Notes: a model not told the origin generated them from the letters alone. A DNA stretch of 64,000 nucleotides from Gracilariopsis chorda (GCA_003194525.1 NBIV01000193.1:1-64000), one strand, 5' to 3'; numbered from the stretch's first letter, positions 43,810 through 55,676 are shown. Translations and numbers: made by a program.

Positions 43810-44181
43810 TCAATGAGTCTTATCGTGGGTGCGCTCACACTTTCCGCACAGGTGCCACACACTTCGACCTTCTTCATTCTCAGTCTGATACACGAGGCTC
43901 TTCTTGCACTTCTTGTGCTTCCCATTCTTATCGGTGGCATGCAACTTGGCACCGCAGCGTTCAAAAGTGTGCTTCGAACGCTTCATTCCACATTGGGCGC
44001 AAATCCCGTTCTGGAACACGCGCTTTCCTGTCTCCAAATCGGGTTCGGAACAAGTCACGTATAGGGGACGGCTTTGTTGGTTCACCATCTTCGACGATAG
44101 AATTCTTGAAACGAGCGGAGTTTTTACTGCTTCGATACTGGACCCAGTACGATATGGGATTCGGGCGTATTCGATGACCAA
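43810..44181 (-). CDS. Small Cys/His-rich protein, possibly a fragment
   Basis: Minus-strand ORF of 123 codons. The C-terminal half has regularly spaced cysteines and histidines (GICAQCGMKRSKHTFERCG, KHKKCKK, WHLCGKCERTH), consistent with a zinc-binding fold, followed directly by a stop. I cannot name the family. It adjoins an AT-rich MITE-like element on its upstream side and may be a piece of a larger transposon gene, for example a DNA-binding domain. Confidence 0.35.
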   Translation of the reverse strand: MVIEYARIPYRTGSSIEAVKTPLVSRILSSKMVNQQSRPLYVTCSEPDLETGKRVFQNGICAQCGMKRSKHTFERCGAKLHATDKNGKHKKCKKSLVYQTENEEGRSVWHLCGKCERTHDKTH

Positions 44182-44318
44182 AAACAGCGGGGGTGACAGT
44201 TGTTGTTTGAGAAACTTCTACGGGAAAGAGCAAACGAACGAACAAGGCCTCTATGTACCGAGTCTAGACTCCGCCCTCGAGACGTAGGGTACGTTGTAGT
44301 CACAATAGCTACACGTAC

Positions 44319-44704
44319 ACGCTAGTGTCTATCCGCCCGGATGTAATGTTGCCAAATGATTATTTTTTGAAGGTTTTGAACCTTTCATACACGCGTCAGA
44401 AACGGTGTTTTTGAATCAAAAGTACGTTTTTGATATCAAAAAAGCCGGTTTTCTGAAGCTCTGTAGTAAATTAGCCATATTTCAGAAGCACATCTCTATC
44501 AACCCATTTGGTTGTCTTAAGTTTCTGCTTCTCACCTAGCATAAACAACAGAAGCTTAGAATTTTTGCTATACAAAAACATGTTGCATAACTTATACGGA
44601 CTACAAAAGGCAAAAAATTCCGATCAAAATAACTAAAATTAAACGTAAAGTTGATTGTTTTGACCTCATATGAGGTCAGCGGTCCGATAGACACTAGTGT
44701 CTAT
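44319..44704 (+). mobile_element. AT-rich MITE-like element with palindromic right end
   Basis: Left end 44319-44335 (acgctagtgtctatccg) and right end 44684-44700 are inverted repeats matching at 15 of 17 bases. The right end carries two perfect palindromes, TGACCTCATATGAGGTCA (44661-44678) and ATAGACACTAGTGTCTAT (44687-44704). The interior is AT-rich and non-coding. The same end sequence (tagNNactagt..., CATATG core) bounds the piggyBac-like element at 47.6-50.4 kb, so this may be a non-autonomous relative. No target duplication is evident. Confidence 0.5.
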
Positions 44705-45181
44705 TTGACATTACAGGGTTTACGCAATGCCATATTTCTTCACATGGGTTGTAAATTGAGGGAAACGTTGAACCAGTGGTCAACGTTTCCCACAAGGGGG
44801 GTTGCCAAGCCATGTGATTTTTCGCTTGGAGCTCGCTTAAGCGATATAGGAAAAAAGTACCTCTGAGAGACGCCCCTCCTGCAATGAACTGGGGGCACTC
44901 TTGCCACCATAAGGGTGATGCTTATTATGGCAATCCGAATCATCTTCCTCCTCTATCGAGGAGGCTGCAGTCAGCTCCATTACACCATGTCCACTCTCTT
45001 GCCCACATCACCGCGAATACCCCGGCTTACTTCCCCTCTACGTCAATCTCCGGTTCATCACAACACAACCAATCAACATAAACAAGCGCAGATCCAGCAA
45101 CCCCCACGCGACGCAGTCGTTTAGGATTTTTGGCGGCATAGGATATAATCCTGCTTAAAGTAATCATCGCAGTTAATGGAC

Positions 45182-45853
45182 ATCTCTCACTTCAATTCTT
45201 CAGGGGCTCTAACCGACTTCCATGCCCCAACATGGAAATCATTCAATAATCTCTTCAAGAATATTTTGAGCAACCGTAGTCCCACCGTGAGGTTAACCAG
45301 AAACGCTTCCGGTATAATCGAAATCTGAGGGGAAAAGAAGATAATTTTGGATGATGTAGTTCTTTTAATTGACGAGTGAGACGAACAAAAGAGTACAGAA
45401 CGCAAAGAAATCATAGAGCTCAATACAGGGTTGGCTACTGCAAATGAAGAGATCAAAGCAATTGCGTTTGGCTGAGAGCCGAGATCCGCAAAGTTTTATA
45501 TCGCTGATAGAAATGTTCAGACTATCTTGAGAATGGAAAGGGCAAAACCTGCTGTAGTACTGGACTACGAAGCCAAGGAATAGGTCTTGATTAGAGAGCA
45601 CATAGCGACGCGCCACGATATGGAAGAGAGGCGCCTTTGCGTTGACGAGGGGCAACTCTCTATCGAGCGCGACCGAGACCGATTGATTAACACCCACTGG
45701 GCGCGCCAGCATAAGCACGACAAGAAACGAATGCGGCTTGACGAGAAACACATTCAGTTAGAAGAGCAAAACGCGGCGCTTGAGAGAGATGAGAGCCGTG
45801 AGGTGCTCAAGGAACGCAAGACAATGATAGCTATGCTCGGCGTTTTAGTTTAG
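45182..45853 (+). pseudogene. Coiled-coil partner protein of second Harbinger element
   Basis: A single plus-strand frame of 224 codons is interrupted by three TGA stops and one TAG (the last just before 45587) without frameshift. The N-terminal half contains 'TDFHAPTWKSFNNLFKNI'; the C-terminal half is a highly charged coiled coil (ERDRDRLINTHWARQHKHD, HIQLEEQNAALERDES). It converges on the transposase at 45873-47035, mirroring the arrangement at 28.6-30.7 kb, so I infer an element-encoded accessory protein. No DNA-binding domain is visible in what remains. Confidence 0.4.
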
Positions 45854-45872
45854 AAGCTTCAGTTTATTCTCA

Positions 45873-47035
45873 TTAGGTGCTTGCTTGCGCGCTCTTGTCA
45901 AAGGGTTGAGGGTGTGGCGAGCCCACATTCCGCAGCAGAGACACTGCTACGAGCGAAGCGAGAAGCGTTCCATAGCGGAGAACTTTGCGCTCACCACGCC
46001 CCCGATCCATTGAAGGTGCATGCAAGCGTAGAACCCGGTCCTGCGTTCTTTCGCCTGCCAGATACTCTGCCAGTTGCGGAGGTGCGCACTTAAACAATGA
46101 GATCACTTGTCCGCCCCCATTCATACAGGTCCGAAAGTTCCAGAGCAGCGCCGCACCCTTTTGGAGTAAAGCATTAGGTGCCTGATGCACTTTCAAATGT
46201 CTTTTATAATCATTTGATGACCAGATTTGCTTAATGTCCTTGAATTTCCATTCGACAGCCTCCCGCACGCTACTCAAGGCAGTATTATAGGTTGCTTCTT
46301 GTGCACTGGGCCCTGCGCGAGGAAAAGCTGTCTGCAACCATGGTCTTATAATATAAGCTGCGTCTACGTATAGGCAGTACTGCTGCCCATCAACCAGAAC
46401 TGCGTTTTGTAGCTCTGCATCGATTCCACTGTCCCGATAGAGCGTCATGTCATGACGCCTCCCGATTTCAGGTCCATATAAGTAGAACAGTAATCCATCA
46501 GGTGTCTTAAAAGATTGGCACACGAGACAGTGAAAACTTTTGTGCCCAGAATAGCACTTCGTTGTAGAGCAGCCGAACCTCCAGGTCTGCACATCTGGAT
46601 CTTTGTGCAATCAATGAAGCCTACGCAGTTCTGCAAAGGCGCTCCCTTTTCCTCCACCGCTAATGCATATCGGGCAGTAAGACTGCCCATCAAAGACGTC
46701 CCGAAATAACAAATTAGGTTCGCTTTTGATGCGGTTAAGCTCTTTATATCCTCCAAGAAACCTTCAGAGAGCAAGTATGAACGCATGCCAAACATGGGCT
46801 TTATATCGACCACGCGAATGCGCAATGCAAGACGGCATAGCATGATCCCTTTTTCCGTGAACGGAGGTATCCTGTATCGAGACAGTTCTGTTTTGCCACT
46901 GCTCCAGTCGCTAAGCTGGCATATGGTCTCAATCTGTGAGGTGCGGAATCGGAAGAGGGAAAAATATCGCTCTGTTGACAAAAAATTGATGTTGAAGGTG
47001 GTACTGGAAATGGCGCTTGAACGCGCGTTTAGCAT
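45873..47035 (-). pseudogene. PIF/Harbinger-type DDE transposase, second copy, one frameshift
   Basis: Two overlapping minus-strand frames (47035-46445 and 46610-45873) give a complete family layout. The N-terminal part has 'LFRFRTSQIETICQL' and 'EKGIMLCRLALRIRVVDIKP'. The first Asp is in 'NCVGFIDCTKIQMCRPGG', the second in 'YGPEIGRRHDMTLY', and 'YCLYVDAAYIIRPWL' follows. The Glu is in 'VREAVEWKFKDIKQIW'. A frame change near 46500-46560 separates the first Asp from the rest. It is a different subfamily from the copy at 28.6 kb, whose motifs differ. DDE enzymes of this type cut and paste DNA with short target duplications. This copy is inactive only because of the frame change. Confidence 0.8.
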
Positions 47036-47631
47036 TCGAACGTCTTGAGGGCTTTGTGCATGACGACGAGATAAATTTAGAAGGACTTCTTTGTCCTGAT
47101 AGTCGACTAAACCTAGTTGACGCAGGTGCAGATGATGAGCGTTGCGTCGTTTTGCACGCCCAGTTGCTTAGTCTTTCTGGCGCATCAGAATTTGTGTAGG
47201 GGAGCTCAGCGGATCTTTGGAAATACAGCTCGTACTCATATACAAGACATGTTTCTCTTCAGCGTAATTGTATTTCTCTGCCGTATGACCCAGCCGGGAC
47301 GGAACACGTGTGGCCTTGTCAAGTCACGACATTGGACCCATCTTTATTTGCGTAAGATCTATGTTGTCCTTGTGGGCGCCGTCACAAAACAGTGACGCAG
47401 GGGCTCCAAACTTAGCAACAAAGTAGGCTAGAAAGGTTGCCTTCGTAGCGGAAAGCCCCATACAGATGAAAATGATAAACAGAAAGCACGAACAATTGAA
47501 AATGCAGGTACCAAAAGGACTCAACCTGCTAAACAAATATGAAGACGAAAGGGAGAGTAAGAGTCTAAATCCCAGAAAGCTTCTTCAAAACTTCTTGAAA
47601 CGGCGCGTGACCAAATGCTTACGTCAATGGC
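47036..47631. other. Spacer left of the piggyBac-like element
   Basis: Probably the rest of the second Harbinger element; short open frames only, none recognised. Confidence 0.3.
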
Positions 47632-47689
47632 CACTAGTTTCTATAGGACCGCCAAATGTACTCATATGGGTCCGTGTAACGAAATATTA

Positions 47690-48476
47690 GTCAATTACGT
47701 CACACAAATAACTACAAACCATTCTTAGTTTACTACATATATCGTAAAGTTAGCGCAGCGAGCAGAACACCTCTGGGGCTTCACAGCCACATCTGAAATC
47801 GAAAATAAGTCGTTAGTTCAACTCGCTGCAGTCATCAAGAGGGCAAAAACTTCTGAAAAGAAGATCGACGTTTCTGCTAAAGTTACTGTTTCAGTAAGCT
47901 TAACAGCGCCCACTAAAGCATAAGAAAAAATAAGGTGATATTTCATGTAGGTTTACTACGCTTTAAGCAGTTAACTGACTCAGCAAATCAAATGACGCGA
48001 ATAACAAACGCAGGTGGCTATAGTTAAGAACCACATCTTTTTTGCTTTTATCACTAAAAATGTCAGAGCACGTGACATAAGAGCACTTACATACCACTGT
48101 ACTCTTTGAAATGCTTGTCTACAAGAGGCTATTGGAAGCAGTCACGTCCCGTCTGACTGTGAGATAGCCATACTTCTCTATTGAGCTTTGAGCATTCAGA
48201 GCATAGATATTTAGACTTGACATCCATCTTGCATACTTCGCATCTCGCTTGATAGGGGGCTCTAGAGATAGAGCCATTATTCCGCTTTCCTTTCTTATTG
48301 TTTGCAAGCAAATGTATTCCAGTACCAGTGACCATTGGAGCCTCAGATATTTCTTCATCAACATTGTTTCTTTGTCTGATGCCAATCACATCTTAAGAAT
48401 TGTCAATCAGCTGTTTTCCAAGTTTGGCGTAAAAATCTTTCTGCCTAAAACAATTTCTTGCCCCCATACTTCCTTT
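47690..48476. other. AT-rich left arm of the piggyBac-like element
   Basis: Non-coding, AT-rich sequence between the left end and the transposase stop. A cysteine-containing minus-strand frame at 48389-48119 (EVCKMDVKSKYLCSECSKLN) has CxxC pairs and might be a detached C-terminal zinc finger of the transposase. Confidence 0.35.
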
Positions 48477-49883
48477 TTACAGTAACCAAGATTCCACAAT
48501 ACAAATTGAAAGCAATGTAGTATCAAGCCTTAGTGACCAATCCTTAACCTCAATTTTCTTTTCAAGATTAGGATTGTTCTGGTGGCATCGGTTGTGCCTA
48601 TCAATTAGGAAATATGTCTGATAGTAAGTGTCGATAACCTTTGGAATGGTTATTTCCAAGGTGACAAACTGAGCGTCATTTCTAATTGCTCTCCATCTCG
48701 ACCTAACAATTGGCTGAGACGGCAGCGTAGTGCCACTTGTGCTTACGAAGTAACATTCTCTGTCCATCCATAAAACGACCATAACAGATGGGCAGCTATT
48801 TGTACCTTCACTTACCATGACAACCTGATCCCCTCTCCGTGACAGCTCCTGCTGGGACAAAAAATTCATTGGGTACTGTTTGGTAGCCGTCTTAACGACT
48901 CTGGTAAATCGTAACCTATAATTAAAAAGTGTCTTAGCAGTCGCTACTGACGCAAATCCGGAGTCGGCGCATGCAAACCTATTTGTATGAAACCAGGGTT
49001 CTGTCAGACGTAACAAGATAGCATTGTCAGGTGGATGATGCGATTCATAACGTCTGTCAGATGTATCTTGAGAGTAAATTACGAGTTCCATGCCAAGAAG
49101 TATTCCGCTAACACTGCAACAAACGGTTTTTATCTCACAGCCATTTTCCGGCTTACGTTCCATTGCCACGTAATGGTAAAGGCCTATCGAGATCCAGTCT
49201 CCGCCAAGTCCATACCAACGTGACATGCTTTCATCGACAAATAAATTATGTAACAGTACCACATCGGCACGTCGATGTCGATTGATGGCAACGACCAATC
49301 CGCACACATGTGACCATCGCTTGTCACAGTTTTCCATTTCTGTCTACGTACTGAAATTGATGCAGGACAAAATAGACTCAATTTGGTTGCGGGACTTTAT
49401 CGTTCCAAACTTTGGCGTGGGAATGTATTTGGAAACCGAATGATTGGACCACAGAGACCGACGACCGGTGAACTCGAATCGTGAAATCAGAATCAATATA
49501 CCAAAAAACCTTAGCATTTCTCCACTGGTCATGGCAACGTGACCGACGGACTCCAGCTTTATGTTTGTAAGCTGTGTTAGGGTCTGTAGATATTCATACG
49601 GAAACATGCACATGAAAAAGTGGTATGGTTGCATGGCATATTGAATATGGTTTTGTAGAATTATATCCCAAGCTGCACCAATCACCTTCCATAATTGGTC
49701 CGGTATTGATCCATTTAAATCAAGATCAATGTTCCTATAGGTCCAAACAAGTTCATGCACTTGAAAGCTCACCCCTCCTACTCCAGTAGCAGATGCGCTA
49801 TAATTCGTGGGAAGAACGGCATTTTTTATTTCGGTCACGGTTTGTGTATCATTTGTAGGCGGAATGGTGTTATCGTGTGTCAC
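48477..49883 (-). pseudogene. piggyBac-like transposase, one in-frame TAG
   Basis: One frame of 469 codons from ATG 49883, broken only by TAG 49344-49346. The N-terminal domain (VHELVWTYRNIDLDL, GEMLRFFGILILISRFEF) is followed by the DDE_Tnp_1_7 core. First Asp region: 'VDESMSRWYGLGGDWISIGL', with 'RKPENGCEIKTV'. Second Asp: 'ACADSGFASVATAKTLF'. Then 'FTRVVKTATKQYP' and 'YFLIDRHNRCHQNN' late. This wording matches piggyBac-derived transposases seen in oomycetes and algae. piggyBac enzymes excise precisely at TTAA sites. No cysteine-rich C-terminal finger is visible. A single point change would separate this copy from an open gene. Confidence 0.8.
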
Positions 49884-50390
49884 GGGCGGTATTTATTTCT
49901 TGCTCAAATTTACCCGGTTTCATAATGCACAGTTTGATACAGTATCGCTTAGTCCACGTGGGTAGTTTCCAATCAACAGGCACTGACGTTTCGCGACGAC
50001 CAGTTCAATGGACTTCACAATATTGACGACATTTCCAATGAGCGCTTAGTCTTCCAACGAGAGCCGAAAAAACGCTTACATTCTGCTTCAGCAGTGACCA
50101 GCGTGGCCCGAGTATTTACGACATTACCAACAGTAATACGTGGATCTGACGGTCTCTGCATTATTCTAGGGATTTAGAGTATATAGAGCCACAGTTTGGG
50201 AATATTGTACTCGTGTGTTGGAACAGACCTCTGGTTTTTGCTTGGAACTGAAGGCGGGGACATTGTTCTGGAAACAGGGCGGAGAAGGTTCTCATATTGG
50301 TGAAGTAATTTTAGTGAAATATTGTTTTAAAGTTTCGACTTAAATGAGTACATTTGGACTCATATGAGTCCAGTTGCCTTGTAGACAATA

Positions 50391-51059
50391 GGATTCAGAC
50401 TCCCGACTTCCACTCAGACACTCCGGATGTGAAGCGATTTCTGCAGCCTACCCACCCCTGCGCTAATCAAAAGCAGCCGCGTACAATCCATACACGTCTT
50501 CCAAAAAAGAGCTACTTACAGCCGGATATGCTTTCACTCTGTACCCAATTTAGCCCTTTGCAGAAAAGCTTGCACGGCACATCACCTGCTGACAGTTTCT
50601 CGTCCAGCAATTCCACTCGGAAATCACCATGTCTTTTGACTGACACCGTCATCCGATGGGGTTCACAGACGATATAAGCATCTTTAGTAGACACTGCTCA
50701 TCTCTCATCCACGCTTGAAGCGCTTCAACCTGTATTAACGACGGCAGTTCCCAACCCCAAGTATGCACCTAGCGACAAACGCCTCACTAAATGCAAATGA
50801 TTGGTTCAATGGTTGATAGAAAAATGCAAGAGGGTGGGGGCTGAAGTTTGTGTGTGGGTGTGATTTTAGTTGAGTCCGGACCAAAGTCCGGGCGTCAACT
50901 TGCCCTTTTATAGTGTTTAAAAGCACTAGAAACAATGCAAAAACGCATCACTACTTTCTAGTTATTCATTTGTACGTCTAGGTTACTCCATTGGCTTCTA
51001 CCTAATAGTGCTCTAGGAGCTGTTAAAATACTCTAAACGTGTGTTCCAGCAGTGCCGAA
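50391..51059. other. Spacer with no recognised gene
   Basis: Short frames at 50354-50677 only. A 'gtccggaccaaagtccgg'-like inverted sequence occurs near 50876-50891. Confidence 0.3.
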
Positions 51060-51712
51060 ACAGTCTACACGTTTTGCGACCAACAGTCCTCATATGTGGT
51101 CAGATTTAGAGTTTTCTATAAAACAAAAATAAGAACCCCTAAAACTCTGTATACCATATTAATCACAAAGACAAAAGCTGTTAAGGTATTCAGCATTCCT
51201 TAGATCTGAAGCAGTGCTTTTTACGTTATCTATAAAAACCAATGTCGTTAAAAGCTCAAAAAGTAAGCAAAGAACTACTTATTGGCTTTGCAGTAAAGTA
51301 GTATCTACAGAAAATTATGCCAAGTAGCTAAATTAGTAAAATTTGCTAAGATTGTTTAGAAAGCGGTGAAAGATCAGTACCATAGTTATTCTTGTCATTA
51401 TCATAAGCCATTTTGCTATAAAGCTGTCAAGAAAGCTTCTTGTTTTATCGAAATTTAAACATACCCAACTTTGGTTTTCTAATCGGCTTTAAAAGTGTCT
51501 GCGCTTCACAAAACTTTCAGATAACAGAGTTTGTAGCAGTCAAAATATATATTACAAAGCATCTACGATTGTTTCTGACTAACATTAAAATATCTTTGTA
51601 CCTTGCAAATGGTAGAAAGCAAGCACCGTCAGGTAGTAATTTGATTTAATTATTGGACGTTTTTCTGGCCTCATATGAGGTCAGCAAGCCAGTCCAATAG
51701 ACAGTAGTAGTC
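51060..51712 (+). mobile_element. Second AT-rich MITE-like element sharing the CATATG ends
   Basis: Left CCTCATATGTGG (51088-51099, preceded by gtctacacg) and right CCTCATATGAGG (51669-51680, followed by agtccaatagacagtag) resemble the ends at 44.3-44.7 kb and of the piggyBac-like element. The interior is strongly AT-rich and non-coding. Boundaries are approximate. Confidence 0.45.
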
Positions 51713-52449
51713 CTGGAAAGGGGCCAATCTACCCGGGGTAGAGGAGGTAGCAGAAACAGTCAATCATAGAGACGAGTCAGACCTTAGGTACGAGATTTAT
51801 TGGCATCATTTGTAAAGGTTCTTCCTCAACCAACAGCATCCCTCCATTTCACATCTTCTCCAATCGCTATTACGAGAAATATATCTTTATGCACTCTACC
51901 TACTCACTGCTCGCAAATTGTTTGTGGTATGAAACCAAGGAGGGCACGAGCCGGCCTTTAAGAGTTCTGAGGCTCCCTTAAAACCGATCCGATTGATGCT
52001 CTGAATCCCCTTTCCTCTTCCTTTACTAATGCTTTCACTTTCAAGACATACAACGCTTCTTTTTCTTAGCCGTTCAATCGTTTTGATCTTTCAAGTGCAG
52101 TTTACTGTTGTTGAATATGAACAGCGGACTGCTAATCTTGTAAGCAAGAATCTGCAACATCCATATAGCCAGTAAACTAAGCAACTAACTACAAAAAAAT
52201 CTTTTCAATGACAAAATGTTTTCCCTGCGCCGCTAAAATAGTTGCTTTTATTGGTTCTTGACTACTAATCTGTACTTTTGGCTCCAAATTATCCAAAACA
52301 GCCGCTATTGTACCAATATCTCTGCCTTTCTCTTCTCTTCTACGATTCTTGGCATTGACCCGTTCTATATGCCCTCTTCCTCGCTTTTCGTTTCAAATAC
52401 TTCCGCTGTTGGGCACTTCGATATCATTTCGAAGTGCATCTGACGCCGA
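51713..52449. other. Spacer, no supported gene
   Basis: AT-rich, only short frames. It precedes the 3' end of the MULE relic. Confidence 0.3.
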
Positions 52450-54965
52450 TAGTGTGACTAAACCATTTATAAGAGCTCTTGGTCTGGCAGTAATGGGAGT
52501 ATCCCTGCGAAGAAACTCGGACGGCAGATTGTTGTTCGAGAGGGATTATTTGGTAGATTTATCTTTTTTTCGCTCTTTTGCTAGTGCTTGGGAGTCTTTA
52601 ATGCTTGCTAAACGATGAATGTGGTCATAAACGGCCTTGCCATCCGTCCAAGAGAGATAGTTTTGTACTTCAATCCCATCCAAATTGTGAGCTACCAAGT
52701 CACAACATATATCATCTTCATCATCCAGGAAAGTTTCAGTCAGCGTTTCAATCATCTTGTAGTCTTCGACAAAACCAGTTGCTTGTCGGATCTGCGTAAA
52801 ATGCGTTATAGGGACTACGTTTGTTTTGTAGAGCCATTATTAATCAAATAGGTGATGAATTGCAATGTATTCATATAGGACGGATGTCGAGGAAGGAGTA
52901 CAGATTCTTTCTTCTTGATAAACTGTCGTACAACGCATGATATGTGGACACAGTAATCCCATAGTCGTGGCTCTACGGCAAGAGCAGCAGGCCTTCAATC
53001 TGCTAACACGCCCATCACCTGTGACTACCATCTCCGTTGCAAACTGGACAAAAATTCGCTGAACTGGTTCTTTTCTTCTTCCCTTTGTGTTCATGGGATG
53101 TTATCTACCCCACAAGAGTTTGAAACTAGCGGTCCGATAGAACTTCCATGCTGCATATCAATGTTTGGCCAGCTTTCATTTCCGTACTCGATGACTTCTT
53201 TACAAAGAACATTGAAGTTATGTAAATGCTTGACACTAATATCTACAAAACTGGATAGGCAATAGCTCCTGAGCTCTGGAATGAGCCAGTCCAAGACAGA
53301 TGTGGGAATCCGCACCGTCGAACTGATCAGTGCATCGAGATCAGAGCGGACTGGCTTCGCATATCAGCTGCTTTTCTCTCGGATGCTACCTTCATAGTAA
53401 CACCGCGAATATCGATAGGCATCTGTGGATTTATTACCTTCCTGAAGATGGTATGGGATTGTGGTATATCCAGTATGGCCGGGTGGCCACTTGGTAGCAG
53501 CGCGGGTATCCGCAGAAAACACCCCCAAGAGACAGGGAAATTGTGTGCCATGCAAGCACAGTACCAGGAAGCCTTGGTAAATTGTTGCCACTGATAGAGG
53601 GTTGTACGTAGCGGTGACTGGCACGAACTAGATTTGTAGCTAGCGTGGAGGTCCGGTTAAGGCTGAAGAGCCTATGAACTCAAGTGGCTGCCGAAGCTTG
53701 CTTTATTGTGAGCTCCCTCGCTGGTGGCGGCTGGATATAACCGGTGGTTTGGCGCCAATAGGATAAATAAATAGATAAACGAAGAAATAGCGCAGCCCTA
53801 GAGCCATGGGAAACCTTGCTTGAAATAGGCTGAACTAACCCACGTATCTAACGGTGCCTGCTGCACATATATCTCGGCTACCGTGATGACTTGCACCTCT
53901 CAGATATGAGAACCATCTCTGTACTTAGCATTGAAACGGCGTGGACGCAAAACAAGGCTCTGGATACCACAGGGATCTGTACCTTGCATTTGATGGTTCA
54001 GTGTATCTAGGTCCCTGGATAAGATACGTCTTTGGTATAGCGGCAACTTTGAAGCAAGCGACTACCAATCTTGGTTTCTGAAGTTAAAGATATCTTGATT
54101 CAGGTGCCACTCATCAAGACAAATAAATGAGGTAGGAAACCACTTTTTTGCCGAATTAATACAAGCAGTGCTTTGATCCATTGTCACCAAAGATTGTGTT
54201 ATAGGAATGATACATTTGACCTGGGAGAGCACCTTGACGAAATCGTCTTGTGTCGCTCCATTTATGAAGCATATGAATACGGTGAGGTTGTAACCATCCT
54301 TAGAGCGCTCATTTCTGGTAAAGAGCGGGTACTAAAATCGATTTGCAATAGATTTCCAGTCCACGAAGATACCCGAAACAATTCCAAAATGCACGTAGTT
54401 GTCTATCCACTCCTTATGTGACCAAAAAGCAGCAGTCATTCTTCCGCTCATGTCACAGTTAAAAATTTCTTACTGCCCTCGTCTTTATTTTTCATTCTTT
54501 TAAGGGTCTTTATCAGTCTGGTACATTCCGAGCTTAGGTTGCTGATCGACGCAGCATATCATATTTGTTTACGGGCGGCCGTAGGATCAATTGTCTTGTT
54601 TTACTTGTTTTCGAGATAATCTATTGTGTCTCTGAATGACATACGCAAATTGCTGGTCATCTCCAACACCTTCGTATTCATCTCCGCGGGAAAGTATTTT
54701 ACCCCAAACATTCAAGAGTTATATGATAGTGCCCTTGCTGCGCTGCGGTGAAGTCCGCGATGTAGGCTTTACCGCAATCCGCAGCATTTGACATGGTTGT
54801 CTTCACTGTTAGAGTGAGAAAGCAATGGTAGTTGCAGTCATTGAACTTCTTGCATTTGGCAATCCCTCTCAGCAAAGCACTCGTCTTTGCTGCACCTCCA
54901 GTATAATCACTATCCTCACCAACTCGTTTGTCCTTCTCTTCTCCGATGTACATAGCAGAACGCAC
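52450..54965 (-). pseudogene. Mutator-like (MULE) transposase relic with SWIM zinc finger
   Basis: Minus-strand pieces lie in the family order. 54965-54699 has a Cys/His segment (IAKCKKFNDCNYHCFLTL... then GHYHI) like the N-terminal DNA-binding finger of MULEs. Near 54185-54080, 'STACINSAKKWFPTSFICLD' followed by EWHLNQDI matches the 'FP..hh.C.WH...N' block of the MULE catalytic domain. 53315-53091 is a helical spacer. 53094-52840 contains the SWIM motif 'CSCRRATTMGLLCPH' (C-x-C...C-x-H). Stops and frame changes between them make it dead. Several short plus-strand frames in this stretch are shadows. Confidence 0.6.
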
Positions 54966-55027
54966 AAAAAGATAGAAACGTAGACAATCACCAATGAATT
55001 GAATTTATTTTAAGACATCTTACCCTG

Positions 55028-55676
55028 TGTTAGAATTGGTTACTGTTTACCTTTCTTTAAATATATTTGGCTCTAACATCAGGTTGAACGTGCACAAACC
55101 AACTAGTTTTATTCTACTCGATCTCCTGAAGAGATCAGTTACCCACTCGCCATGCCAAACTGGCCTCAAAGCCCAGTTGACATCTTCGTGACACCCTGTC
55201 AGTATAACATGTCAACATGTTCATGTCAAAGAAGTCTTGGTTGACCACGTGGTCATATTGGCTCTAAATTACACGTTGCCTACTACTCACAACGTAGACA
55301 GACAATTCACACGGTACAACAGGGATCGAACGGACATTGAAAAATCCCGAGGGAGTCGTGCCATGTGATCACTGGCACTCTGGGTCCATGCCAGATCATC
55401 AAAGACCATGTCTGATGACAAGTCATCAGCATTGATGGACTTTTCCAAGTCATCGGACGACTAGATCGGGCACTATGCTAAACCAGTCGCGTACGGAGGC
55501 CAGCACGAACACCAAGCATAATACCGTTTGACTCGGACGAATTCTCATCGACTAGTGGCACTGATAGAACTAGACTAGAAGCTCTATATAAACCACGATT
55601 GATGTTCCGAACTTTCAACTCGGATCATCATCATCAACTTCCAACCAATTCAACCACTGCACCTCTGTTTCTAACA
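55028..55676 (+). repeat. LTR, plus orientation (copy 2 of an inverted pair)
   Basis: It begins TGTTAGAATTGG and ends CTAACA, giving TGTTAG...CTAACA inverted tips. A TATA box (ctatataaacc, near 55584) and a leader rich in 'tcatcatc' follow the usual promoter layout. After one T comes TAGTAGCATTGC, the primer-binding-site position with TGG changed to TAG. It is homologous, inverted, to 24140-24810, and the similarity continues about 65 bp into the internal region (to 'ccagccttggtgga', 55740). No second LTR is found to its right within the window. Confidence 0.75.

Larger units (their letters stand above)
47632..50390 (-). mobile_element. piggyBac-like DNA transposon (2.8 kb) with CATATG-centred ends
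   Basis: The transposase gene sits between two related inverted end sequences: left 47657-47673 (tgtactcatatgggtcc) and right 50355-50372 (tggactcatatgagtcca), matching at 15 of 17 bases in inverted orientation, each with 'tctata/tctaca' and an 'actag'-type sequence further out. 'ccaaatgtactcat' at 47652-47665 is also repeated, inverted, at 50344-50357. The exact outer boundaries are uncertain, and I see no TTAA duplication at the tips as canonical piggyBac would give. Confidence 0.55.

Noticed and set aside
13260-49883. UAG recoded as a sense codon, suggested by in-frame TAGs in copia, Harbinger, piggyBac and the 6.1-kb gene
   Set aside because: TAA and TGA interrupt the same kinds of frames, copia pol appears to end at TAG 18607 after RNase H, and reading through the F-box exon 2 TAG gives no sensible protein. 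Point-mutation decay explains it better.
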